DNA of 64,000 nucleotides, taken from NCBI GenBank assembly GCA_016717165.1, contig JADKGA010000004.1, positions 434,001-498,000 on the forward strand, given 5' to 3'. The stretch comes from Candidatus Lutibacillus vidarii. Lineage in GTDB: Bacteria; Actinomycetota; Actinomycetes; Actinomycetales; Dermatophilaceae. Under the pieces are notes generated by a model. That model was not told where the DNA came from. It worked only from the letters and a program-made list of their open reading frames with translations, and did not search any database. Position 1 is the first letter of the stretch; each line of letters opens with the position of its first letter. This document shows positions 47,843-56,794 of this stretch, one piece after another. The translations under genes were made by a program, and so were the position numbers.

Positions 47843-48649
47843 ATGGCCGCGCTCACTGACTTCGCTGGTCGCCTCGCCGTCGTCACCGGCGCAGGCAGTG
47901 GGATTGGCCGTGAGCTCGTCGCCCAGCTCGTCGCTGCGCGCGCACGCGTCGCCGCCTGCGACATCAGGCTCGGCGCGGTCCGGCGGACCCGAACGGAGGT
48001 GCTCAAACGCTGGCCGGACGGGCAGGTGACCGCGCACGAGTGCGACGTCACTGACGCGACCGCACTTGCACGGTTCCGGTCCGAGATGAGCGAGGCCCAC
48101 GACAGCGAGGCGCTGCACCTGCTGATCAACAACGCCGGCGCCGTCGGCGGCGCCTCGTTTGTCGCCGACGACCCGAGCGAATGGGAACGAACCTTCGCCG
48201 TGAACTTCCACGGCACCTACCTGACCACCCGGGCCTTCCTCCCGATGCTGCTCGCGGCAGACCAAGGCGTGGTGGTCAACGTCGCCTCGGTGAACGCCTT
48301 GTGGGCAAGCCTCGGGAGCGGCACCGCCCACACGGCATACTCAACCGCGAAGTTCGCCGTCCGCGGCTTCACCGAGTCGCTCATCGGTGACTTCGCCCTC
48401 CATGCGCCACACCTCTCCGCCGTCCTCGTCCTCCCCGGTCACGTCCGCACCGCCATGCCCCCGCCCCCGCCACCCTGGCGCAGAGCCTTCAACGCGGCGC
48501 TGGCCCACACCTCCGCCACCACCGCCTCGGATGCCGCAGTGCAGATCCTCCACGGCATACAAACCGGTCAGTGGCGCATCCTGATCGGAGCCGACGCTGA
48601 ACGCGTCGACGAGCTCATCCGTGCCGACCCCACGTCGGGCTACTCATGA
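47843..48649 (+). CDS. Short-chain dehydrogenase/reductase
   Basis: 268 residues, classical SDR. Cofactor loop TGAGSGIG at about 15-22, INNAG, active-site Ser in NVASVNALWAS and YSTAK (Tyr and Lys). NAD(P)-dependent oxidoreductase; substrate not predictable. Contains GGCATAC twice (48.34 and 48.55 kb), the word that marks the core genome, so this piece of the island may be host-derived. Confidence 0.88.
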   Translation: MAALTDFAGRLAVVTGAGSGIGRELVAQLVAARARVAACDIRLGAVRRTRTEVLKRWPDGQVTAHECDVTDATALARFRSEMSEAHDSEALHLLINNAGAVGGASFVADDPSEWERTFAVNFHGTYLTTRAFLPMLLAADQGVVVNVASVNALWASLGSGTAHTAYSTAKFAVRGFTESLIGDFALHAPHLSAVLVLPGHVRTAMPPPPPPWRRAFNAALAHTSATTASDAAVQILHGIQTGQWRILIGADAERVDELIRADPTSGYS

Positions 48650-48954
48650 CCACACAAGACCGACGCACGGGTGGCCCAGACCACCCCGTCGTCGGCATGT
48701 CAGCGACCAGTGGCATGAGAGCGGACGAGCGCGAGGGACATGGCCTCCCCCAGATGCGGAAGCTTGGCGCGACTCGGTCGACGCCCCGTGGCAGACGCAG
48801 CTTCTCGATCCCGGCTAGTTGCTGGAGGACCGGTCGGCCCGACTCTCTCGTCGTATGGGACCCTTCGCGGGTGTGGGCTGCCTGCTGAGCCCGGAGGACG
48901 GGCTCGGCCGCAAAGCCGCAGCGTGGCGGGAGCCGTTGAGTCCACACTGGTGGG
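48650..48954. other. Region without a supported gene
   Basis: An 80-codon frame at 48646 overlaps the SDR stop (ATGA) but its Arg/Ser/Pro-rich protein shows no domain. The region may be a decayed gene. Confidence 0.4.
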
Positions 48955-49419
48955 GTGATCGACGAGGCGGGCGCTCGGCAGCGGGTCGAGGCTGAGCTGG
49001 CGCGTTGGCGTCAGACGCCTGGCTACCCGGATGTCGTCATCGACACGGTGACGGAGCATCGGCGGGCGTGGGTCGTCACCTACGGCACGCCCGATTTCCT
49101 GGCTGGCCGCGACATGCGCGATCGGTTGGTGGGGGCGACGCCGTTCGTTGTCGACAGGCGGACTGGCACCGTGCGGACATACGGCTCAGGGCAGAACAAC
49201 CTGTTCAGAGGGTGGCTCGACGATGCCACTCCCGAGGAACGGCGCGCTCTCTTCGAGGACGATGCCACCGTGTTGGTCGGGCGCAGGGTCACCGGCGTCC
49301 AGTACTGGGACATTCACGACTTCGGGCAGGGCAAGGGGCCGTGGGACCACGGCTCCTGGCACCACGCCGTGATGGGGGTTGGGCTTGACACCGACGAGGG
49401 CCCGGTCGCCGTCACGTGA
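48955..49419 (+). CDS. YrhB/Imm35-like protein
   Basis: 154 residues. The part AWVVTYGTPDFLAGRDMRDRL, NxPFVVDRRTGTV-like TPFVVDRRTGTVRTYGSG matches YrhB-domain (Imm35) proteins, some of which are immunity proteins. The C-terminal half (WDIHDFGQGKGPWDHGSWHH) is outside that domain. GTG start. Possible orphan immunity gene. Confidence 0.6.
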   Translation: MIDEAGARQRVEAELARWRQTPGYPDVVIDTVTEHRRAWVVTYGTPDFLAGRDMRDRLVGATPFVVDRRTGTVRTYGSGQNNLFRGWLDDATPEERRALFEDDATVLVGRRVTGVQYWDIHDFGQGKGPWDHGSWHHAVMGVGLDTDEGPVAVT

Positions 49420-49536
49420 ACCAGCCGCTTCCATCCGTACGGCATCGAAGTCTTCTTCGAACCTCTCGAGCGACATCTGTCTCTAGGTCCGGAGGGTCCG
49501 GAGCGCAACGGCCCAGACGGCCCCTCGCCGTGGTCC

Positions 49537-49803
49537 GTGCTCATAGGCCGGGTATGCCGCGCAGTAGACGTCACGTGGTGGGCGCTTGAGCTCGGGCCTT
49601 CTCGCACGTCGGATGGTGCGGTGCTTGCGCCAGCGCGTGTTGTGGAAGTGCCTGTCGCGATCCGCCTGGACCTCGACGGTCACTCGGTCTGGTTCGTCGC
49701 GGCGACCCCTGGGCCTGAGGGTCTGGCTGGAGCGTTCTTCGGGGGCGACGAGATCATTGTTGTCTTCCATCCCTCACACGCCAGGGCCCTCGGGCTCGAG
49801 TAG
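49537..49803 (+). CDS. Small hypothetical protein
   Basis: 88 residues from GTG 49537. A beta-rich pattern (VPVAIRLDLDGHSVWFVAATP, GDEIIVVFHP) suggests a real protein, but no family is recognised. It could be the end of a longer decayed gene. Confidence 0.45.
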   Translation: MLIGRVCRAVDVTWWALELGPSRTSDGAVLAPARVVEVPVAIRLDLDGHSVWFVAATPGPEGLAGAFFGGDEIIVVFHPSHARALGLE

Positions 49804-49859
49804 CGCGTCGTCGGCGGGTGTGCCTGGAAGTGGCGTCAGCCTGTGCCTCGCCACGCGAA

Positions 49860-50480
49860 CAGGTGCCAATCGGAACAGGTCAGAGACTTTCGGGAACTAC
49901 CCACGTTGGGGTAGTTCCCTGAACTACCCATTTCGGTTTCCCGAAACTCCCGGCCGTGGGGGTCCCTCCTCTGGGGGAGGTGATCCGGCCGGGAGTTTCG
50001 TCGTTGTGGGGTGGTGCCGACGGCCGGCGTCTCCGCTGACACACCTTTCGTATGCCGTGAGGGCCGGTGTCGCCGTGGCCGGCATCCGGATCTCGAGGCG
50101 CACGAGTTCGTCGGGTCGGAAAATGCGGTCGCGGCGTGAGGGCCTGCCGGAGCTTGCGGCATCCACTCTGACGGGTTGCGAGTTGAGGTCCATCGTTCCT
50201 CCAGCCGTGCCGCCGAATGTCGTGCCTTACGTTCACTCGGGGCGGCTGGTCAGACCGCTGCTTGGCTTGCTCAAGCGGACGTCACCGGACGAAGAGGGTC
50301 AGAGACTGGTCCCCGCACTGGGTACGGGCAACGTGCTTCGAGGCTACCGGTGCCAAGGGCCGTTCCGGAATGCGAATCGCCGATGACGAGTCGGCCCACT
50401 GTCTAGACTGACCCTGAGCCCACCCTTGCGAGGGACGGTGAAGTGAGGCTCGGGATCTCCTGCCGGACGACAGGGCCCGA
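49860..50480 (-). mobile_element. Copy C: internally deleted derivative carrying the RHH start
   Basis: Left-end hairpins at about 49900-50003 (loop of the second carries a G/C mini-insert), then the first about 35 codons of an RHH gene (ATG 50193, minus), the conserved region upstream of that gene, and the right-end block at about 50420-50433 with a hairpin AGGCTCGGG/CCCGAGCCT. Transposase and recombinase-like genes are missing. Confidence 0.65.
50093..50193 (-). pseudogene. Truncated RHH gene of copy C
   Basis: MDLNSQPVRVDAASSGRPSR then DELVRLEIRMPA corresponds to the RHH protein at 38542-38775 and is cut off after the beta strand. GGAGGAACG lies before the ATG. Confidence 0.6.
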
Positions 50481-50501
50481 GCCTGCGCACGAGGTCTTAT
50501 G

Positions 50502-51918
50502 GGCTCATCCCAAAGCAGAGTGGGTTCGGAAGCCGCCGGTTTCGAGTAGGCAGCGGGCGATGTAGTGGGTCAGGTTGCGGAACCCGAGGGCGGATCCGCG
50601 GAGGTGTTCGAGGCGGCCGTTCAGGGCTTCGGTGGGTCCGTTGGATGTGCCGGGCCGGTCGAAGTAGGCCAGCACGTCAGCGGCGCGTTGGTTCAGGGTT
50701 CGGCCGAGGCGTCGGAGCTCGACCAGCGCTGACGGGACACCCTCGCGCAAGGAGTCGATGACAGCGGCCATCGCCGTCTTGCCGTGCTCCCGGTTCAGGT
50801 TGCGGTAGGCAGCGATCATCCGCTGGAGGATTCCCCAGGTGGCTTCGACTTCCACGTGGTCATCGGTGCTGAACAGGACCATGAGGCGTTCGCGTTGGCG
50901 GTCGGTGAGCAGGTCTTCACCGGTGTGCAGGGTGCGCCGGGCCCGGTACAGCGGATCGTTCTTGAAGCCACGGTGGCCGTGGAGCTCTTGTTGGACCCGG
51001 CGCCGGCACCGATCGAGGGCGTCCCCGGCCAGGCGCACGACGTGGAAGGGGTCCATCACGGCGACCGCGTCCGGGAGTTCTTCGGCGGTAGCGGTCTTGA
51101 AGCCAGTGAACCCGTCCATGGCTACCACCTCGACCCCATCGCGCCACGCCTGCGGGCGATCGGCGAGCCAGGTCTTGAACGCTTGCTTGGAGCGGCCTTC
51201 GACCATGTCCAGCAGGCGTGCTGGGCCGGTGCCGTCGCGGATCGGGGTGAGGTCGATGATGACGGTGACGTACTTGTCGCCCTTCCTGGTGTGTCGCCAC
51301 ACGTGCTCGTCCACTCCGATCACCGCGACGCCATCGAAGCGGGCGGGATCGCCGATGAGCATCCGCTGCCCTTCGGCCAGGACCGCGTCATTGGCGGTAT
51401 CCCAGGCCACCGCCAACGCCTCGGCGAGGCGGGCCACGGTCAGGTGCTGCACGACCAGCCCCACCAGAGCCCACCGCACTCCGGCCCGCGAGATCTTCGC
51501 TCTCGGCTCCGCCGCCGCCGAGGTGTCCTGGCGCCACACCCGCGAGCAGCCCGTGCAGCGATACCGGCGGACCGCGATCAGCAAGGTCGTGGGCCGCCAC
51601 CCGAACGGCTCGTGCGCCAACCGGCGCGTCACGACGTCATGCACCACACCCCCGCAGCCACACCGCCGACACCAGCGATCGTCATCGACCACGCGGCACG
51701 CGAGCACGGCACGACCCGGTTCGAGGCGTTGTCCGGTGACCTCCAAACCGAGACCCTCAAGACGGCAGAACGTCGTCAGATCAGGCGCGGCGAAGGTAGC
51801 GTCATGCATGTCGAGGTCTTCCCGATGGGCAGCGTGAGAACTCCCATCATGTGAAGACCTCGACACCTACCTCAAGACCGACGCGCCCCCGCCGACCCAC
51901 TCTCGATTGGGAAGAGCC
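50502..51918 (-). mobile_element. Intact ISL3-family insertion sequence
   Basis: 1417 bp. Ends GGCTCATCCCAAAGCAGAGTGG-like at left (50502) and GGCTCTTCCCAATCG on the reverse strand at right (ending 51918) form imperfect inverted repeats. The 8-base target duplication GTCTTATG stands at 50494-50501 and 51919-51926. It inserted just beyond the right end of copy C. Confidence 0.92.
50505..51809 (-). CDS. ISL3-family transposase
   Basis: 434 residues. N-terminal zinc finger (CRRCGCGGVVHD and CTGCSRVWRQD), then the DDE domain: GVDEH (first Asp), MDGFTGFK (second Asp), VMDPFHVVRLA and TSNGPTEALNGRLEHLRG with the Glu. Typical for ISL3. ATG 51809 chosen; the frame extends upstream to 51866. The gene is whole, so the IS may be active. 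Confidence 0.9.
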   Translation of the reverse strand: MHDATFAAPDLTTFCRLEGLGLEVTGQRLEPGRAVLACRVVDDDRWCRRCGCGGVVHDVVTRRLAHEPFGWRPTTLLIAVRRYRCTGCSRVWRQDTSAAAEPRAKISRAGVRWALVGLVVQHLTVARLAEALAVAWDTANDAVLAEGQRMLIGDPARFDGVAVIGVDEHVWRHTRKGDKYVTVIIDLTPIRDGTGPARLLDMVEGRSKQAFKTWLADRPQAWRDGVEVVAMDGFTGFKTATAEELPDAVAVMDPFHVVRLAGDALDRCRRRVQQELHGHRGFKNDPLYRARRTLHTGEDLLTDRQRERLMVLFSTDDHVEVEATWGILQRMIAAYRNLNREHGKTAMAAVIDSLREGVPSALVELRRLGRTLNQRAADVLAYFDRPGTSNGPTEALNGRLEHLRGSALGFRNLTHYIARCLLETGGFRTHSALG

Positions 51919-52244
51919 GTCTTATGGATCTCTCTAACGAATTCCTCTCACCGAAGCAATCGAGCAGTCCCGGGTCGCTGCGGCGGGAGCAGTGCGGTTC
52001 TGGACATCGATGCAGTGCGAAACGCGACTGGGTGTCGCTGCGAACCGCAAACGTCGCCACTTCCATCCGGGCGCCATCCCTACGCCTACGGCGGCGAAGA
52101 CCGCCTGACCGACACGGTGACCGCCATAAACTGCGGCCAGGGCTGCGATAGTGGGTACGCCTTGTCGGGGCCTCTACGAAGGTACGTGCCGACAAGATGG
52201 GTACCTCGCGCTAGGCCCGGCGCATCCTTCAACGGGGGTGGCAA
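51919..52244. other. Region upstream of the PurZ-like gene
   Basis: 326 bases without supported coding. Just before the gene are GGTACGTGCC (52181-52190) and GGTACCTCGCG (52200-52210), possible operator half-sites, and a GGGGGTGG at about 52235 as ribosome-binding site. A 75-codon frame from ATG 51924 is not protein-like. Confidence 0.4.
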
Positions 52245-53870
52245 ATGGCACGCACGATCGTCGTCCTTCCTGGTGAAGTCGCAGCAGGTAAGAGCACTCT
52301 GGCTCGTGGGCTTCACGCAACGTATGGCGGGGTCATCATCAGCACGCGTCACCTGCTCCAAACGCGATTTCGGAGGACGGACCCGGCCGGTCCAGCGGAC
52401 GAGCGCCGAGCTCTCCAAGAGTTTGGGGAAGCGCTCGACAAGGCGGACTTTGGGCGCTGGCTCGCTCATGACGTCCGCGAGGCACTCGCCGAGGAAGCAG
52501 GTCCCTTGGTGATCATCGACGCTGTACGTGCCCTCGGGCAGATCGAGGCACTGCGTGACGCCTTTGGCCGCCGCGTCTGGCACGTGCACCTCACGTCCTC
52601 CGATCGCGACGAGCTGGCAGCGCGGTACGAGCGCCGGCGTGGCGAAGGGGGCCTCAAGGAGCTTGCCTCGTATGAGGCTGTCCGGGAGAACCGTACGGTG
52701 TCTCGGATATCCCAACTGGCTGGGTATGCGGACGTCGTGCTGGACACTGACCGCAACTCTGAGGCGGACGTCCTTGTGCGCTGCGCCGCACGCGTCGGTC
52801 TGCTCCCAGACCTGGGCACACCTCTCGTCGACGTGCTTGTCGGCGGCGAGTACGGATCCGAAGGCAAGGGCAACGTTGCGTTCTACCTGGCTCCCGAGTA
52901 CGAGGTCCTCATGCGGGTGGGTGGCCCCAACGCCGGTCACAAGGTGCCGACAGACGAGCCGACGACCCACCGATCCGTTCCTTCCGGAGCTCTGGCGAAC
53001 CCTCGAGCAAAGCTGTTGATCGGACCCGGGGCGGTGCTCAATCCGCGCGTCTTCCTCGACGAGCTCGAAACGGCGGGGATCGAGCATTCCCGTGTGGTCG
53101 TGGACCCGCAGGTTATGGTGATCACGGATGAGGATCGTGAGGCGGAAGAGGGGCTGAAGGCGTCCATCGGTAGCACCGGCCAAGGCGTTGGGCAGGCCGC
53201 GGCGCGTCGGATCATGGGTCGTAGCGGTGACCGCAGCATCTTGGCCGAGGGATGCGAACTCCTCAAGCCATTCTTAGGCTCGGCTCGTCAGGTCCTTGAT
53301 GACGCCTTCGCGTCAGGTCACCGCGTCCTGCTGGAAGGCACCCAAGGGACCGGTTTGAGCCTGTATCACGGACAGTACCCACATGTGACCAGTCGCGACA
53401 CCACGGTTGCCGGGGTCCTCAGCGAGGCGGGCCTCAGCCCACGCCGCGTCCGCAGAACCATCGTCACGTTCCGGACATATCCCATCCGGGTGGGCGGACT
53501 ATCCGGACCCATGGGCGGGCGCGAGCTCACCTGGGACGAGGTCGCAGAACGCTCCGGCCTTGACCGCGCGACGATCGACGAGCGCGGCTCAGTATCCGGC
53601 AACCAGAGGCGAGTGGCCGAATTCGATTGGACCATGCTGCGGTTCGCAGCCGAAGTGAACGGCGCCACGGATATCGCTCTGACCTTCGTTGACTACTGGG
53701 ATGCTCGGAACCGCGACGCCTTCAGGTTCGACCAGTTGACCGACGACACGATCCGCACAATGGAGGAGATTGAACGGGTCGCCGGCGCCCCGGTCTCACT
53801 GATCTCCACCGAGTTCTCCCGTCGAGCAATCATCGACCGGCGAGACTGGCGAGGTCACGTCCTTCCCTAA
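52245..53870 (+). CDS. P-loop kinase fused to PurZ-like adenylosuccinate synthetase homologue
   Basis: 541 residues. Domain 1 (about 1-190): nucleotide-kinase-like P-loop, GEVAAGKST at 10-18. Domain 2 (about 195-541): PurA fold with GGEYGSEGKGN, GGPNAGHK (His232), IGSTGQGVGQ, LLEGTQGTGLSLYHGQYPHV and YPIRVGG. Compared with E. coli PurA, the catalytic Asp of GDEGKGK is Ser205, the GTP-specific TKLD is TFVD (480-483), and the aspartate-binding TTGRRRR is VSGNQRR. The Asp-to-Ser change is known from phage PurZ, which joins aspartate to dGMP on the way to 2-amino-dATP. A similar reaction is inferred. The kinase could act on the product. Convergent with mazG beyond an ISL3 element. Confidence 0.8.
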   Translation: MARTIVVLPGEVAAGKSTLARGLHATYGGVIISTRHLLQTRFRRTDPAGPADERRALQEFGEALDKADFGRWLAHDVREALAEEAGPLVIIDAVRALGQIEALRDAFGRRVWHVHLTSSDRDELAARYERRRGEGGLKELASYEAVRENRTVSRISQLAGYADVVLDTDRNSEADVLVRCAARVGLLPDLGTPLVDVLVGGEYGSEGKGNVAFYLAPEYEVLMRVGGPNAGHKVPTDEPTTHRSVPSGALANPRAKLLIGPGAVLNPRVFLDELETAGIEHSRVVVDPQVMVITDEDREAEEGLKASIGSTGQGVGQAAARRIMGRSGDRSILAEGCELLKPFLGSARQVLDDAFASGHRVLLEGTQGTGLSLYHGQYPHVTSRDTTVAGVLSEAGLSPRRVRRTIVTFRTYPIRVGGLSGPMGGRELTWDEVAERSGLDRATIDERGSVSGNQRRVAEFDWTMLRFAAEVNGATDIALTFVDYWDARNRDAFRFDQLTDDTIRTMEEIERVAGAPVSLISTEFSRRAIIDRRDWRGHVLP

Positions 53871-54004
53871 CGACTGCTGCTACATCGTCGGGGTCGACTC
53901 CGGGCTGCAGAGCCAACCAGCCGCCCCAAGCACACTAACTAAAGGGGCTCTTCGAACTTAGCCGGGCACGCCGGTCCTTCGCGGTGACGCGGTAGGGCCC
54001 GTGA

Positions 54005-54028
54005 CCTCCCCCAGAGGGGGCACCCCCA
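54005..54028. repeat. G/C mini-palindrome inside the ISL3 element
   Basis: On the reverse strand TGGGGGTGCCCCCTCTGGGG followed by GAGG. It lies between the IS end and the transposase start and belongs to a small dispersed family (49957, 59280, 46876, 59538). Confidence 0.65.
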
Positions 54029-54082
54029 GGTGATCATGGCTGTTGTCGAAGCAGTTCATGGTCACGATGCGAGGTCACGGGC

Positions 54083-55458
54083 TTGGTTCAGGGTACGCAC
54101 GTTCAGGCTGTCCGGCGGTCGCGTCCGGCGTCGTTGTTGTTGGGGATTGAGGGGCTGGCCGTCGTCGATGTCGTGCCGGACGGCGACGCCGGGGGTCGGG
54201 TGGCGCACGTCGTCACCGTTGATGAGTCGGCGACGGCGTGCCCGACCTGTGGGGTGTTCTCCTCGTCGGTGAAGGGCAACGTGGTGACCTCGCCGCGGGA
54301 CATCCCCTACGGTGCGGGGCCGGTCCGGCTGCAGTGGCGCAAGCGGCGGTGGAGGTGTCGGGAGGACGCGTGTCCGCGGGGGTCGTTCACCGAATCGATT
54401 CCGGCGGTCCCGGCCCGGGCCCGGGTCACGACCCGGCTCCGGCAGGAGTGCGGGGCCGGTGTTGCGGAACGGTTCTCGTGTGTGCAGGCCGGCGCGGAGC
54501 ACTACCGGGTGTCGTGGCCGGTCGCCCACGCCGCGTTCGTCGCGCACGTGCAGGGCGTGCTGGCCCAGCCACTGCCGCCGATCAGGGTGCTGGGGGTCGA
54601 TGAGACCCGCCGCGGCAAACCGAAGTGGGTCCAGGACCCCGTCACGAGCCGGTGGACCGTCGCTGCGGACCGGTGGCACACCGGGATCGTCGACGCCGCC
54701 GGCACCGGCGGGCTGCTCGCCCACGTCGACGGCGCACGGCCGCCGCCGTGACTGGGTGGCTGGGCGAGCAGCCCGAGGCCTGGCGGGCCGGGATCAGCCA
54801 CATCACGATCGACCTGTCCGCCTCCTACCTCAAGGCCGCCACCGACGCACTCCCGCACGCGGTCGTGGTCGCCGACAGGTTCCACCTGATCCAGCTCGCC
54901 AACGACATGCTCACCGACGTCCGGCAGCGAGCCACCCGCGAGTACCGCGGCCGCCGCGGCCGCAAGACCGACCCCGAGTGGGCCCGCCGGCGCCGGCTGC
55001 TGACCGCCCACGAACGGCTCGCCCCCGCCTCGTTCGCCCGGATGTGGAACGAGCTGATCGACGCCGGTGACCCCGGCATCGAGATCCTGCACGCCTACAC
55101 CGTCAAGGAGAACCTGCGCCAGCTCCTGGCCCTCGCACCGACCCCCGGCAGCGCCGTCCCGGACCGGTCGGTCATCTCGCACCGACTGTGGCGGTTCTAT
55201 GCCCAGGCCGCTGCCTGCGAGATCCCCGAGGTCCACCGGCTCGCCGCGACCATCGAGACCTGGTGGCCCGCCGTCGAAGCAGCCATCACCACCGGCTACT
55301 CCAACGCCCGATCCGAGGGCTACAACCGGCTCGCGAAACACCAAGGACGCAACGCCTTCGGCTTCCGCAACGTCGACAACCACCGCCGCCGCATACGCTG
55401 GGCCTGCACCCGCCAACACCGACGGGCGTCAACAGCCCTCAACGAGATGCCCGGCTAA
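54083..55458 (+). pseudogene. ISL3 transposase with a frameshift
   Basis: Frame 1 (54083-54751) holds the zinc finger (CPTCGVFSSSV, CREDACPRGSF), the helix-turn-helix region and the first catalytic Asp in LGVDETRRG. Frame 2 (to 55458) continues with VTGWLGEQPEAWRAGI, TIDLSASYLKA, VADRFHLIQLA and ARSEGYNRLAKHQGR with the Glu. One C missing near 54733 (GACGGCGCACGG versus GACGGCCGCACGG) would join them. Inactive as written, unless this is a sequence error. Confidence 0.85.
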
Positions 55459-55471
55459 GTTCGAAGAGCCA

Positions 55472-56080
55472 CTAAAGGTCCCCAGCGAAAGGCAGCGGCG
55501 GCTGACGCCGCAGAGTGACCGCAATACGCGGAGGCTCGTAGCGAGGAGATTTAAGGACCTTCCCGTCGTATCGAAGTACGGGCCTGCCCCGTTCGTCCAA
55601 CTTGCTCATGTTCGAACGGTGAACCTCGTCAAGCAGCATATCGAGGTCCAACCCGAGGCTTATTGCCGTCCCGTAGGCCACGTACACGATGTCCGCTAGC
55701 GCGTCCGCCATGCCGACGAGGTCTCGGCGGTGTGAGGCAGCCATGTACTCCGACGTTTCCTCCTCCAGCAGTCGCTCGCGGAGCCGCAACAGGCTGTCCT
55801 CAACCTCTCCCAGGGTCGGCGTGACGGGAACGCGTCGCCGCGGAAGATTGAATGCTCGGTGAAAGGCGTGAACCTGATGAGCTACCCGACCAGGCGGCGG
55901 CGGAGGACGGTCGGCTCTCATCCATCCTGCCGAAGGCCCGTCCACGTCCAACGGGAGGGCGGGCTGGACATGGGCCGAGGAGGCCGGGGTTAGCTCCGGT
56001 GCGGCCAGAACCGGGGCGGCGTCATCGAGGGGGCGTTCCTCCACCTCTGGGAAGTCGATGCGTGACTGTTCTGGCAGCAC
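55472..56080 (-). CDS. MazG-like nucleotide pyrophosphohydrolase
   Basis: 202 residues. A Pro/Ala-rich first 65 residues, then an all-helical MazG/HisE-like domain with LRERLLEEETSEY (Glu106-108 and Glu111) and MADALADIVYVAYG (Asp130) as metal ligands, ending NMSKLDERGRPV and DGKVLKSPRYEPP, a tail seen in phage-type MazG proteins. The family splits (d)NTPs to (d)NMPs. MazZ of Z-genome phages uses dGTP to make the dGMP that PurZ needs, so a pairing with the PurZ-like gene is plausible. Diverges from the DUF7002 gene. Confidence 0.78.
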   Translation of the reverse strand: MLPEQSRIDFPEVEERPLDDAAPVLAAPELTPASSAHVQPALPLDVDGPSAGWMRADRPPPPPGRVAHQVHAFHRAFNLPRRRVPVTPTLGEVEDSLLRLRERLLEEETSEYMAASHRRDLVGMADALADIVYVAYGTAISLGLDLDMLLDEVHRSNMSKLDERGRPVLRYDGKVLKSPRYEPPRIAVTLRRQPPLPFAGDL

Positions 56081-56137
56081 GGGCCCAGTCTGCCATCGCG
56101 CAGGCGGTCATGGTCACCCGACATCTACGATCTGCAC

Positions 56138-56794
56138 GTGCACGCCGATGAACTGATCGCATACCACCCACAGTTGTTTCACACGGCGGATGCCCGGGCA
56201 TGGGCATCAATCGAGTCTCGTGGGCTTCTGCCAGCGGAGGACCTGCTGGCGGCCGCTGCAGGCGGCCTAGGCTCCGGGCGGCGAGAGCGACGCCTCCGCT
56301 CGCGGGTCCTGACCATGGAGGGGGCGGACGATCACGTCGTGGTTATCCGCGACCAGATCCCCTTGAAGTTCCTCGATGACGTTCTGGAGGAGGGCACCAC
56401 GCGGGAGGAATTCCTGCACCTGCTCGATAGTCGAGTCTTCTTCTGGGCGACCCCAGAGCGACTCTTGCGCTTGCTGCGAGGGCGGATGTACCGGAAAACA
56501 CCCCAGGTGGTGCTCACGGTCGACACTCGGTCGCTGATCGAGGTGTACGGACGTGTCATCGAGGTCTCGCCCTACAACACGGGATCGGCCCATGTTCCCT
56601 CAGCCCCTCGTAGGGGAAAGTCGGTGTTTCGACGGCTCGACGACTTTGACTACGAGGGGTGGCGGGCGAAGCGTCGCAAGGCTGACGCTGCGGTTGCAGA
56701 GGTAACCATTCCGGGCGCCGTCCCGGACATCTTCGACCACGTGGTGCGGGTGGATCGCTTCCCAGGTCCGCATTTCCCCGACGTCATCGACTGA
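56138..56794 (+). CDS. DUF7002-like protein
   Basis: 218 residues from GTG 56138. Pattern: FHTADARAWASIESRGLL at 12-29, RDQIPLKFLDDVL, LDSRVFFWATPERLLRLL and the later SPYNTGSAHVPS and RGKSVFRRL. This looks like DUF7002, and its layout (early His and RGLL, central FFW, late polar turn) recalls ADP-ribosyltransferase-like folds such as DUF4433/DarT. That relation is only suspected. Its start lies 57 bases from that of the divergent mazG-like gene. Confidence 0.6.
   Translation: MHADELIAYHPQLFHTADARAWASIESRGLLPAEDLLAAAAGGLGSGRRERRLRSRVLTMEGADDHVVVIRDQIPLKFLDDVLEEGTTREEFLHLLDSRVFFWATPERLLRLLRGRMYRKTPQVVLTVDTRSLIEVYGRVIEVSPYNTGSAHVPSAPRRGKSVFRRLDDFDYEGWRAKRRKADAAVAEVTIPGAVPDIFDHVVRVDRFPGPHFPDVID

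Larger units (their letters stand above)
53946..55470 (+). mobile_element. ISL3-family insertion sequence between purZ-like and mazG-like genes
   Basis: 1525 bp. Inverted repeats GGCTCTTCGAACTTAGCCGG (left) and its complement ending at 55470. Target duplication ACTAAAGG at 53938-53945 and 55471-55478. The insertion lies at the stop codon of the mazG-like gene, and the duplication restores that stop, so neither flanking protein is altered. Confidence 0.93.

Noticed and set aside
48646..48888. 80-codon frame overlapping the SDR stop
   Set aside because: The ATGA overlap is attractive, but the protein is Arg/Ser/Pro-rich and shows no fold.
51924..52151. 75-codon frame right after the ISL3 element
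   Set aside because: Starts inside the target duplication and has an Arg-rich shadow-like composition.
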